Below, piece after piece: positions 47,301-54,638 of a stretch of DNA of 64,000 nt; the stretch's first letter is position 1, and every line of letters begins with the position of its first letter. A program made the position numbers and the translations under genes. The stretch is from the NCBI RefSeq assembly GCF_900111945.1, contig NZ_FOYO01000001.1, positions 2,611,751-2,675,750 of the forward strand, in the 5' to 3' direction. Under the pieces are notes generated by a model that saw only the letters and a program-made list of their open reading frames with translations, did no database searches and was not told the DNA's origin. The DNA is from Litoreibacter janthinus (GTDB lineage Bacteria > Pseudomonadota > Alphaproteobacteria > Rhodobacterales > Rhodobacteraceae).

Positions 47301-48297
47301 CCATATTCAGGGCAAAGGCAAGAACCTTCCAGACGCCAGCACGATCATAAAAGCTGCCCTGTCAAAGAAAACTGTCGACGAGCGGGTGAGTGATGTCAAA
47401 TCAGCGATCAAAGCACAACTCAACGCCGAGGCCGAGGATATCAAAGCAATTTATCAAGCCGATCCGTCTGCTTCTGATCTCGTAAAAACCAACGTCATTA
47501 AGGGGATAGAAGCACTGAAGGCACAGAACATGGCGCTTTACGGGCTCGACCGCGTGCAACCCAAACGAACGCCACACACACTCGCCACCGCCAAGGCCAA
47601 TAACGGCAGCGACATCCTGTTCGAAGGCGGTCAGGCGAATGGAAATGACCTGATCAAAATCGAAGGAATTGGCATGAAATACGGCGCGCGCTCATCGAAG
47701 ATAGGAGACTTTATCGAGTATGATCACATCCTCGACAAGGCCTTCGTCCATGCCGCCAAGAGCCATAAAATCATCGACGCACACGAAAAATTGCCGGTCA
47801 AACTAGCCTCCGACAAAAACGCGACGTCAAAACTTCAAGCCCGTTTGGACCGTTTGGCTGAGCTGGAGGCCACGCCTCTATTTTCCGACAAACCCAAAGT
47901 TTTGGGCTATGCTGACGATGACGGCTTTGCCGTGCCCATTTATCGACCGCTGGCGACTGAAGTGACTTCGGCCGTCAAGCAACCCGTCGACACCGTGAGA
48001 GCACCGGTCAAGACCGCCGACTATCAAAGCGACGCCGCGGAATATGTGCGATCTGGCATTCCCGCAGCACGGTTAAGCTTCGTCGCCAAGAAACGGGCCG
48101 CAATCCAGCGTGTTTTGGAGTCGCGGACCGCCAACCACGCCAGCGCGGTGCGGGAGGTATATTTGCCCGAAGTGGCAAAGGTGAAGACCATCAATTCGGA
48201 CCCGGCCGGTGCCGAGCGTAAGATGAAAATTGTATTAAAGAATCTGTATGTTTCCCTGAGAAAGGCGGAATCCGAAACCGTCAAGCTCTTCCAATAA
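44374..48297 (+). CDS. DUF4157 eCIS effector with tape-measure-like middle and nuclease-like C-terminus
   Basis: A 1,307-aa multi-domain protein. Residues ~170-255 are DUF4157, the marker domain of eCIS cargo: VANPGPGRPLPNGVRQRIEPHFG, VRLHDGPADQDAAARIGARAFAH and the zinc motif HELTH (242-246) in MAHELTHVVQQ. The N-terminus is disordered and proline/alanine-rich. Residues ~280-730 are a long run of amphipathic and hydrophobic helices like phage tape-measure proteins (GITMPEKLDFKGLMSLAMQL, LISMVTTSIVKAGIGLLAGLS). The C-terminal ~430 residues hold ELDHTIEKRF (D883/H884), VYHRNHIQ (H974, H977) and a second, similar YDHILDKAF (D1117/H1118), as in HNH-like nucleases; this reading is tentative. RBS AAGGTGG before ATG 44374. 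Confidence 0.78.
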   Translation: MKTKARTVTRTARPQRSVVPVRRPQPSLARAVLIQPSLTVGAVNDPAEREAETMAARVVGATAPTQTSPPVAAAGGAGPATAAPLRRDATSQPNLDELTPDPAPAEHQDFELPTENDVAADGLEATDMDELESGEPMAAGGSAEGAVQASAAPQAAVGRMGGRAPADVSRLVANPGPGRPLPNGVRQRIEPHFGTSFEHVRLHDGPADQDAAARIGARAFAHRNRIWLGRGESPTNTRLMAHELTHVVQQTEGADRLPINRRQGQDGVVQREPIRREEEEGWLSGKLEGYARHVPGYTLITVLVGKRLISGKKVPMTASNLLEGLFGLIPLGTVLFDKLKEAKVVEDAFAWTKLRLSQLNITWSRVSGLIDKIWDAPWSGTIKYIIGLFAPLVRDIITFATDVGKKVLELIVQGALKLAGPWAAKVWGVLQGAGQVLGLIVKDPLGFAMNLVRAVVGGFKQFGTNILAHLKKGLLGWLFGAVAKAGITMPEKLDFKGLMSLAMQLLGITYANFRKELVKKLGPSGERKVAMIEASVEIVRVLLKEGFAGIWQKMLEMIENFKSTLIGGLISMVTTSIVKAGIGLLAGLSNPIGAVVKVVLSIYNLIVAFVERLDQIMAVAQSIFSSIGAIARGQVSSAANFIEETIGRTVPVVISFLAAAFGITGISTKIREIIARLQAPVKKAMGKMIGFVIKKAKALFSKLIGKLNGKRKLPSKAFKIGRTPHTLYGKYVGKKVEVYMASEDGPLSGKGPATNAETADNKEKSATEASNTLEKSSNESASETGEVTSGIDPQSQKQNNQTKYATLHAELIEAAEEFERLGLDIEKNPFLDTSGKGQSLLRNKEPRSEFFEGTVDTYSKLTAAASKNDPKDGYRLSRFYELDHTIEKRFPLGVFEQLHVLNDLSGTPQLDSEFLRASRQKKANKTGINALPGTSLEASVQKEAAPVLGLLNSKATGDKIGPDAGGFPAMAVYHRNHIQGKGKNLPDASTIIKAALSKKTVDERVSDVKSAIKAQLNAEAEDIKAIYQADPSASDLVKTNVIKGIEALKAQNMALYGLDRVQPKRTPHTLATAKANNGSDILFEGGQANGNDLIKIEGIGMKYGARSSKIGDFIEYDHILDKAFVHAAKSHKIIDAHEKLPVKLASDKNATSKLQARLDRLAELEATPLFSDKPKVLGYADDDGFAVPIYRPLATEVTSAVKQPVDTVRAPVKTADYQSDAAEYVRSGIPAARLSFVAKKRAAIQRVLESRTANHASAVREVYLPEVAKVKTINSDPAGAERKMKIVLKNLYVSLRKAESETVKLFQ

Positions 48298-48324
48298 AAC
48301 GAAATTTGATTTGGAGAATGACAC

Positions 48325-49491
48325 ATGCCCCTATCCCCCGCCTCCACTGAACTCGGCTTCTTTCGCTCGTCAGAAAGCCGCGACAGCAAATACGATCCTT
48401 CTGCTATTGGTCTTGCCTTCTCTGGCGGCGGATATCGTGCGTCATTGTTCCACGCAGGCGCAGTAATCCGCCTGAACGAGTTGGGCATCCTGTCTCGTGC
48501 ATCGCGCATCGCTTCAGTCTCGGGCGGGTCAATCACCACCGGTATTCTGGCGATGAACTGGGACAAGATCGATTGGAACGGCAAAGCCCCCCACGTCGCG
48601 ACCCATGAAGCCATGAGCGAGCATTTCATCAAGCCGCTGATGGCCGCGACAAGTCTGAGCATAGATGTTGGCGTGTCGGTGCTTGGGCTGGTGCCCGGGA
48701 TTTCGGGCGGCAACCAACTGGCGAGATCTTATGACAAACACATCTTTCACAACAAGAAGCTGAACACGATCACCGCCAGTCGCCGTTTTCTGTTTTGTGC
48801 GTCAAACCTTCAGACCGGTGGGCTGGTGCGGTTCACCAAGGAATATGTGGCGGATTGGCAGGCGTTCATATCGACCACCCACAATGTCAAACTCAGCGAA
48901 GCCGTTGCGGCCTCCTCCGGCTTCCCGCCGATACTTGCCCCGCTGCGCCTCGACCTGAGCGACGAGACCGTGACCGCCCCCGCAGGCGCACGCTACGACT
49001 CCGAAGCATTGCGCACGAACCCTGTGCTGGTTGATGGCGGCGTCTATGACAATATCGGGCTGGAGCCGATCTGGAAGCGATGCGGTATCCTGTTCGCTTC
49101 CAACGCGGGATCGAACAACCCCGCCAAGGCCTCGCAATTCCGGCTGGGCATGATGATGCGCATCGTGAACACGTTTCTGGACGTGTCGGTAAACTGGCGC
49201 GAAAGGATGCTGGTCAACATGTTCCGCAACCAACTGTCAGACGGGTTGAAAGAGCGCAACGGCGCGTATTGGACCATAAAGACACCAACAACCAATCTGG
49301 CATGGGACGGTTTCAAAGCAAGCCCCGCACAACTCAAACTGGCCTCAGACATGGCGACACGCCTGAAAAAGTTCCCGATAGATAACCAACGCGCGGCGGT
49401 CTTGGCAGGCTATTCCTATGCCGATGCCACGATCCGCAAATTCGTGATGCCAGAAGCCCCTGCCCCTGACGCCGCGCCGGTGCTGCCATGA
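48325..49491 (+). CDS. Patatin-like phospholipase, candidate eCIS cargo
   Basis: A 388-aa patatin-family lipid hydrolase. The oxyanion loop is FSGGGYRASLFHAG (G34-R38), the nucleophile S66 lies in RIASVSGGSI (first Gly of GxSxG replaced by Ser), and the dyad aspartate D237 is in VLVDGGVYDN. No signal peptide or membrane segment is apparent apart from a hydrophobic stretch near 105-120. It starts 27 bases after the DUF4157 gene with GGAG 8 bases ahead, and its stop overlaps the metallopeptidase start (ATGA). Patatin enzymes are common toxins; delivery by the particle is inferred from operon position. Confidence 0.87.
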   Translation: MPLSPASTELGFFRSSESRDSKYDPSAIGLAFSGGGYRASLFHAGAVIRLNELGILSRASRIASVSGGSITTGILAMNWDKIDWNGKAPHVATHEAMSEHFIKPLMAATSLSIDVGVSVLGLVPGISGGNQLARSYDKHIFHNKKLNTITASRRFLFCASNLQTGGLVRFTKEYVADWQAFISTTHNVKLSEAVAASSGFPPILAPLRLDLSDETVTAPAGARYDSEALRTNPVLVDGGVYDNIGLEPIWKRCGILFASNAGSNNPAKASQFRLGMMMRIVNTFLDVSVNWRERMLVNMFRNQLSDGLKERNGAYWTIKTPTTNLAWDGFKASPAQLKLASDMATRLKKFPIDNQRAAVLAGYSYADATIRKFVMPEAPAPDAAPVLP

Positions 49492-51701
49492 TGCCAGACT
49501 TCCGACCACCGCGCAGGCTGAACGTCTTTGCGTTTGATCCATCCACCGCGCGCAGCTTCGCCCATCGGGGCGCACGCACCGTCAAGATCACCCTGCCGTT
49601 CGAATTGGACCCGCAGGATCCGGCCAAGCCGTTTTTCGGCCCCAAAGGCAACTATGTCGAAGTGGTGGATTTCGACCCCGCCAGCCGAGCCTTTTACGCG
49701 CCGGTCAATCTCAATGACGATGCGACCATGTTCAATGACGGGTTGCGCCCCTCGCCCGAGAACCCGCAGTTCCACCAGCAAATGGTCTATGCAGTCTCGA
49801 TGAACACGATCGCCGCGTTCGAAGAGGCTTTGGGTCGCGTGATCCAGTGGGCTCCAACGGTGCGCAAGATCGAAACCAAGGGCAAAGACCCTGACTGGAG
49901 CTATGAATTCACCCGACGTTTGCGCATCTATCCCCACGCTTTGCGCGAGGCCAACGCCTACTACAATCCCGACAAAAAGGCCCTGCTCTTCGGCTATTTC
50001 ACCGCAGGCCCCAACAGCACCAGCGCCCCGTCCGGCACCACGGTTTTCACTTGCCTGAGCCATGACATCATTGTCCACGAGACCGTCCACGCCATCTTGG
50101 ACGGGCTTCATCCCAGCTTCGCTGAAGACGCCAACCCTGACATGCGGGCGCTGCACGAGGCGTTCGCCGATATTATTGCGCTGTTCCAGCTGTTCTCGTT
50201 CCCTTCGGTGCTGGAGGATCAGATCGCCAAGACCCGTGGCGATCTCAGTCGACAGAACCTGCTGGGCGAACTGGCGCAGGAATTTGGCCAAGCCGTCGGG
50301 CGCGGTGGCGCATTGCGCGACTTTTTGGGTGGCGTGAACGAGCATGGGGTTTGGAAAGCCAAAGAACCCGACCCGACAAAACTGCGCGATGCGACAGGCC
50401 CGCATGAACGCGGCGCGGTCCTTGTTGCAGCGGTGTTCCGCGCCTTTCTGACGATCTACAAAACCCGCGTCGGTGATCTATTCCGCATCGCCTCCAACGG
50501 GTCTGGTGTTCTGCGTGACGGCGCGATTGACCCAGACCTGAAGCGTCGCCTTGCGGCAGAAGCCGCTCAATGTGCGCGCCGTGTCATGCGCATCTGCATC
50601 CGTGCGATGGACTATACCCCGCCGGTCAATGTCAGCTTTGGGGATTACCTACGCGCAATCATAACCGCAGATAGCGATCTGTTCCCTGAAGACACCCAGA
50701 GCTACCGCGCGGCGTTTATCGAAGCCTTCGCCAGCTGGGGCATCCTGCCCGAAGGCATGCCTGCCATATCGGAGCCCGCATTATGCTGGCCGACCCTTGC
50801 CGTGGCCGAAGCCGACCGTCAGGCCCTGCGCGGAATTTCCGAAAACATGGACTGGCTCGACAAAATCCATTCCAATCTAGGGCTTATGCTGTCCCAGCCC
50901 CGAAAAATGCTGTCCCACTTCGCCAGCCCGATGAGCCACACCGGCAAAGAACGCCGCGCGCGCTATCAGGCCGAAGTGCAACGCGCGGAGCTTGAGGCGC
51001 AACGCGTCGGCTTGTTGGTGCATGAACGTCTGACCCGCTTCAACGACGCGAGCACGACCATGACGGTCAAGGAAAAGGTGCCAGCCCGTGCATTGCAACT
51101 GGATCTAAACTTGCTGGAGGTTGATGACAGCCGCGACCGCGAAATCGTCTACCACGCCTCCAGCCACTATCAGCGGCTGTTGTGGCTACTGATGAACTCT
51201 GCAAGCTCGCCCCGCTTTGCCGAACTCAGCGGGCTGACCTTTTCGCCTGACGCCCCCGCCACCGTGCGCCGCTCCCGCACCACCGAATTGCCCTCGCTGC
51301 ATGTCGCAGCCTTGCGCATCGCCCGCAGGCTGGGCCAAGGCGGGCGGCCGGAACGTGAATACGTGATCGAGGTGATCCAGACGCGGCGCGGCTACCTAGA
51401 CCCAGACAGGCAGGCCCATGAGGATGCCCGCCCCATTGATCCAAGAGACTCCAATCGCGATTGCGACTTCAAATTTCGCGCAGGAACCACCTTTTTGGTC
51501 GACGCGCGCAGCTTCAAGATCACACGGCTGATCCGCTCCACCCATGCGGTGGACGATCCGGCCGGGCTTGCCTCCTGCCGCACCTATATCGACAGCACCG
51601 ACGCGCGCACAGCCAATGCATTCTACTCCGGTCGCTCCTCGCGCGCGGCGGCCTTTGCCGATCTGCACCACCCGCCCCATGTGAAGGACGGTTTCCAATG
51701 A
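49488..51701 (+). CDS. Zinc metallopeptidase-like protein (gluzincin type), candidate eCIS cargo
   Basis: A 737-aa protein. HDIIVHETVHAILDG contains HETVH (197-201), and 22 residues on HEAFADIIALFQLF supplies E224 and D228 of an ExxxD motif, the spacing seen in thermolysin-like gluzincins. The N-terminus is beta-rich (AHRGARTVKITLPFELDPQDP) and the C-terminal ~250 residues include helices of MTVKEKVPARALQLDLNLLEVDD style and a DPDRQAHEDARPID stretch. No signal peptide. It overlaps the patatin gene before and the MBL gene after by four bases each, so the three are translationally coupled. The substrate is unknown. Confidence 0.75.
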   Translation: MMPDFRPPRRLNVFAFDPSTARSFAHRGARTVKITLPFELDPQDPAKPFFGPKGNYVEVVDFDPASRAFYAPVNLNDDATMFNDGLRPSPENPQFHQQMVYAVSMNTIAAFEEALGRVIQWAPTVRKIETKGKDPDWSYEFTRRLRIYPHALREANAYYNPDKKALLFGYFTAGPNSTSAPSGTTVFTCLSHDIIVHETVHAILDGLHPSFAEDANPDMRALHEAFADIIALFQLFSFPSVLEDQIAKTRGDLSRQNLLGELAQEFGQAVGRGGALRDFLGGVNEHGVWKAKEPDPTKLRDATGPHERGAVLVAAVFRAFLTIYKTRVGDLFRIASNGSGVLRDGAIDPDLKRRLAAEAAQCARRVMRICIRAMDYTPPVNVSFGDYLRAIITADSDLFPEDTQSYRAAFIEAFASWGILPEGMPAISEPALCWPTLAVAEADRQALRGISENMDWLDKIHSNLGLMLSQPRKMLSHFASPMSHTGKERRARYQAEVQRAELEAQRVGLLVHERLTRFNDASTTMTVKEKVPARALQLDLNLLEVDDSRDREIVYHASSHYQRLLWLLMNSASSPRFAELSGLTFSPDAPATVRRSRTTELPSLHVAALRIARRLGQGGRPEREYVIEVIQTRRGYLDPDRQAHEDARPIDPRDSNRDCDFKFRAGTTFLVDARSFKITRLIRSTHAVDDPAGLASCRTYIDSTDARTANAFYSGRSSRAAAFADLHHPPHVKDGFQ

Positions 51702-53320
51702 CCAAGCCCCCGACCCCACGACTGAAGGCCCCGAAATCCGGCGCACGCGTCAGAATGTATCGGCAAGGCCATGGCGACTGTTTCTTGCTGACCTTCAAGC
51801 GCAGCCGCAGCCCTAAGCCATTCTTTATGCTGATCGATTGCGGTCGCAAGAAAGGCAGCACGCCGGATGACTTGGTGGCAAAAGAGATCGACATCGACGC
51901 CGTCATTGAAGAGATCTGGAAAGACACTGGCGGCAAGTTGGATGTGGTTGTGGTCACGCACGAGCATGAGGATCACGTCTCCGGCTTTCCCAAGGCGGGC
52001 GACGACACACATCCGTTCTCGAAGTTTCATGTCGAAGACCTCTGGCTTGCTTGGACGGAAGACGAAACCGACGCGGATGCCAACCGTTACCGCGAGATTT
52101 ACGGAGACAAGCTGCTGACCTTGGCCCTCGCCCACGAGAAGCTCACCGCGTTGCAGGGCATCGGTGCGCCCGAAGGGGCAGCAGAAGAGATCGCGGAGTT
52201 TCTGGAGCTTGAGACGGGCCACAGAACCGGCGCGGCGGTCTTGAAAGAGGCCTGTATCGAAATGGGCGTCGCCCCACGCGACATGATCGAAGGGCCGGAA
52301 CACGCTTTTGCCGCCGCGCGCAGCACCAAAATTCGCGGCAAACGCTACAAGGAACGGCTTGCCGGGCTGCGATCGATGGTGAAAGGCGAGATTAAGTTCT
52401 TGTCCCCCGGTGATCCGCCTCTTGCGCTGAAAGGCGTGAAAGATGTGCGCGTCTTCCCCTTCGGCCCACCGCGCGACCAACACTTGCTCACCAGCCTCGA
52501 TCCACGCCAATCCGAGGAGTTTCACCTTGGGCCATTTGCCATGGGCGATGTCGGCGCAGGCTTGTTCGCAGCGTTTGACGGGGACACGAAGGGCAAAAGC
52601 TCTTCGCCCTTCGCACCGCGCTACGTCATTGCCGAAGGCGAGATCAGCGACAGCGTGAAGGAAGACGCAGCACCCGAGCGGTCTTATCTTTCGAGGACCT
52701 ATTTGGCCGAGGATGCAGCGGACCGCCGCATCGATGGCGACTGGATGGGAGAGGCCGAAGGGTTGGCGCTTCGGCTGAATTCCGAAGTGAACAACACCTC
52801 GTTAGTGCTTGCTTTTGAATTGGAAAAGAGCGGCAAGACCATGCTGTTCACCGGCGATGCGCAGCGCGGATCATGGGTGTCTTGGGCTGATCTGTCATGG
52901 CAGATCGACGGCGCGACGATCACCGCAAAAGATCTGCTGGCCCGCTGCACATTTTACAAGGCGGGGCATCACGGGTCTCACAATGCCACGCTCAACGGCT
53001 CGCTGGACAGCGCCCACCCCAACCTCAACTGGATGGCCCAAGGCGCTTATGCGAATGATTTTGTGGCGATGGTGCCGTCCAACAAAACTTGGGCCTGGGG
53101 CAAATCGCGACCGTGGCGGCATCCCATGAAGGCGATCGAACACGCGCTGATCGATAAAACACGATCCAGATTGCTGATGATTGAACCCCACACACCTGAG
53201 CGTCACGACGCTCATGCAGGGCCGGAATTCGACGCGATGTGGGAGGCTTTCCTGAACGCCACCCGCAGTGAAGAGGTGGCGATCGAGTATGTGGTCGAGG
53301 ACACCCCGGTGGCTCCGTAA
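51698..53320 (+). CDS. Metallo-beta-lactamase-fold hydrolase, ComEC-like
   Basis: A 540-aa protein with the MBL fold of the ComEC/Rec2 C-terminal group. GHGDCFLLTF and MLIDCGRKKG begin the fold, THEHEDHVSGF (87-93 core H88, H90, D92, H93) is the metal motif, LLFTGDAQRG-like FTGDAQRGSW and KAGHHGSHNAT (423-428) supply the later ligands. Soluble, no transmembrane segments, unlike ComEC. It closes the operon, overlapping the metallopeptidase (ATGA). Nuclease or phosphodiesterase activity is plausible from the fold. I start at ATG 51698; the open frame upstream lies in the previous gene. Confidence 0.85.
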   Translation: MTKPPTPRLKAPKSGARVRMYRQGHGDCFLLTFKRSRSPKPFFMLIDCGRKKGSTPDDLVAKEIDIDAVIEEIWKDTGGKLDVVVVTHEHEDHVSGFPKAGDDTHPFSKFHVEDLWLAWTEDETDADANRYREIYGDKLLTLALAHEKLTALQGIGAPEGAAEEIAEFLELETGHRTGAAVLKEACIEMGVAPRDMIEGPEHAFAAARSTKIRGKRYKERLAGLRSMVKGEIKFLSPGDPPLALKGVKDVRVFPFGPPRDQHLLTSLDPRQSEEFHLGPFAMGDVGAGLFAAFDGDTKGKSSSPFAPRYVIAEGEISDSVKEDAAPERSYLSRTYLAEDAADRRIDGDWMGEAEGLALRLNSEVNNTSLVLAFELEKSGKTMLFTGDAQRGSWVSWADLSWQIDGATITAKDLLARCTFYKAGHHGSHNATLNGSLDSAHPNLNWMAQGAYANDFVAMVPSNKTWAWGKSRPWRHPMKAIEHALIDKTRSRLLMIEPHTPERHDAHAGPEFDAMWEAFLNATRSEEVAIEYVVEDTPVAP

Positions 53321-53336
53321 GAAGCGGGTCGCAAGA

Positions 53337-54521
53337 TTATGTTTTATATCCATAAATCCAGTCTTGCTGGCGGTGTATTAAGGCGGGCGACAAGCGGGAC
53401 GCAACGGCCATTGGAGCGTAAGTTGCAACCTGTGACAGCGTGCTGTGACGGTGGAACATGTGCGAATTTGCGACAGATCGGGCCTGAACCTTGGTGACCC
53501 GCGGTTTGCGCGTCGCTTCGTAGCTTTGCAGCGCGCTTGTCTTATCGCCGTCCTGTGACAGAGCATCTGCCAGAACCACCGCATCTTCCAAGGCCATTAC
53601 CGCACCTTGCGCCATAGACGGAAGCATCGGATGTGCCGCATCGCCCAGCAGTGTCACCGGCCCATCGCACCATTTGGCAAGCGGGGGTCGACCATACAGC
53701 GCCCACCGGAACAATCCGGTCGACGCCTCCAGCACCGACCTTAAACAAGGTTGCCAATCGCCAAAATCGGCCAATGCCTCTTCAACGTTGCCCGGAATGG
53801 ACCAGCCTTCTTCGGTCCAGCTGTCCTGCTCGACGATGCCCACGAAGTTCACATGGCTGCCGCCTTTGATCCGCGTGGTCACCGCATGTTTTTTGCGGCC
53901 AGCCCAGATGACGCCAATTGGCGGCGGGGCGTTTTCCCCTAAAGCCGCCACGGGCACCACAGCGCGCCACGCCACGTTTCCTGTAAAACGAGCGCGATCC
54001 CCACCGCACATTTGCTGGCGGATTTGAGAGCGCACGCCATCCGCCCCGACAAGGATGTCGCCAAACACGCGGTCACCACGGTCCAGATAGACAGACGCGC
54101 CGCCGCGCTCCCGCACATATCCCGTGATGCGCGCGTTGGTCCGCACCCGTGCGGATGGCTGCGCACGCAGCGCTTTTGCCAGCGCCGAGTGGAGGTCCGC
54201 ACGGTGTATCTGGATAAACCGGTTGCCCCAACGCGCTTCGGCAGTGCCTTTCATCGGCAGCCGGAATATTTGTCGGCCTGTGCGCCCCATTCGCAGCTCG
54301 ATTGCCTCAGGCTCGAACAACGCACCTTCAATCAACGGGGTCACGCCCAAACGATCAAGCACGGCCATCCCGTTCGGGCTGATTTGAAGGCCTGCGCCAA
54401 CTTCTGCCAGCTCTGGCGCCTGCTCCAATACCTCGACTTCCCAGCCCGTTTGCGCCAGCGCCAGACCACAAGCCAGACCGCCGATACCGCCGCCCGCAAC
54501 TACTGCGCGTTTTTTGGTCAT
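53337..54521 (-). CDS. FAD-dependent aromatic monooxygenase, salicylate-hydroxylase-like
   Basis: A 394-aa class A flavoprotein hydroxylase. VVAGGGIGGLACGLALAQTG is the N-terminal Rossmann GxGxxG, ILVGADGVRSQIR the DG motif that binds FAD and NAD(P)H, and LLGDAAHPMLPSMAQGAVMALED the second FAD motif. It would hydroxylate a phenolic acid (salicylate or 3-hydroxybenzoate type) with NAD(P)H and O2. Start ATG 54521; the open frame further upstream lacks family sequence. It is convergent with the end of the eCIS operon, 16 bases away, and has no aromatic-ring cleavage genes beside it. Confidence 0.87.
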   Translation of the reverse strand: MTKKRAVVAGGGIGGLACGLALAQTGWEVEVLEQAPELAEVGAGLQISPNGMAVLDRLGVTPLIEGALFEPEAIELRMGRTGRQIFRLPMKGTAEARWGNRFIQIHRADLHSALAKALRAQPSARVRTNARITGYVRERGGASVYLDRGDRVFGDILVGADGVRSQIRQQMCGGDRARFTGNVAWRAVVPVAALGENAPPPIGVIWAGRKKHAVTTRIKGGSHVNFVGIVEQDSWTEEGWSIPGNVEEALADFGDWQPCLRSVLEASTGLFRWALYGRPPLAKWCDGPVTLLGDAAHPMLPSMAQGAVMALEDAVVLADALSQDGDKTSALQSYEATRKPRVTKVQARSVANSHMFHRHSTLSQVATYAPMAVASRLSPALIHRQQDWIYGYKT

Positions 54522-54638
54522 GAAACTTAGCCGCCCCGATTTTTCTTGCCGATGTCTTTTTCGCGACGATACGCAGGTTCCGGGTGGCGCGAAAGACCCC
54601 TGCTGCGCCATAGTGGCAAAACACCGCTGGAGCCACGC

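Noticed and set aside
51461..51697. N-terminal extension of the MBL-fold protein.
   Set aside because: This part overlaps the metallopeptidase coding sequence in another frame; ATG 51698 in an ATGA overlap is the natural start.
25308..53320. Prophage or R-type tailocin instead of eCIS.
   Set aside because: No capsid, terminase, holin, endolysin, integrase or repressor gene; presence of DUF4255 cap, AAA+ ATPase and DUF4157 cargo points to eCIS.
25308..53320. Type VI secretion system.
   Set aside because: No TssJ/L/M membrane complex, no TssB/C split sheath, no ClpV; sheath and tube are of phage/eCIS type.
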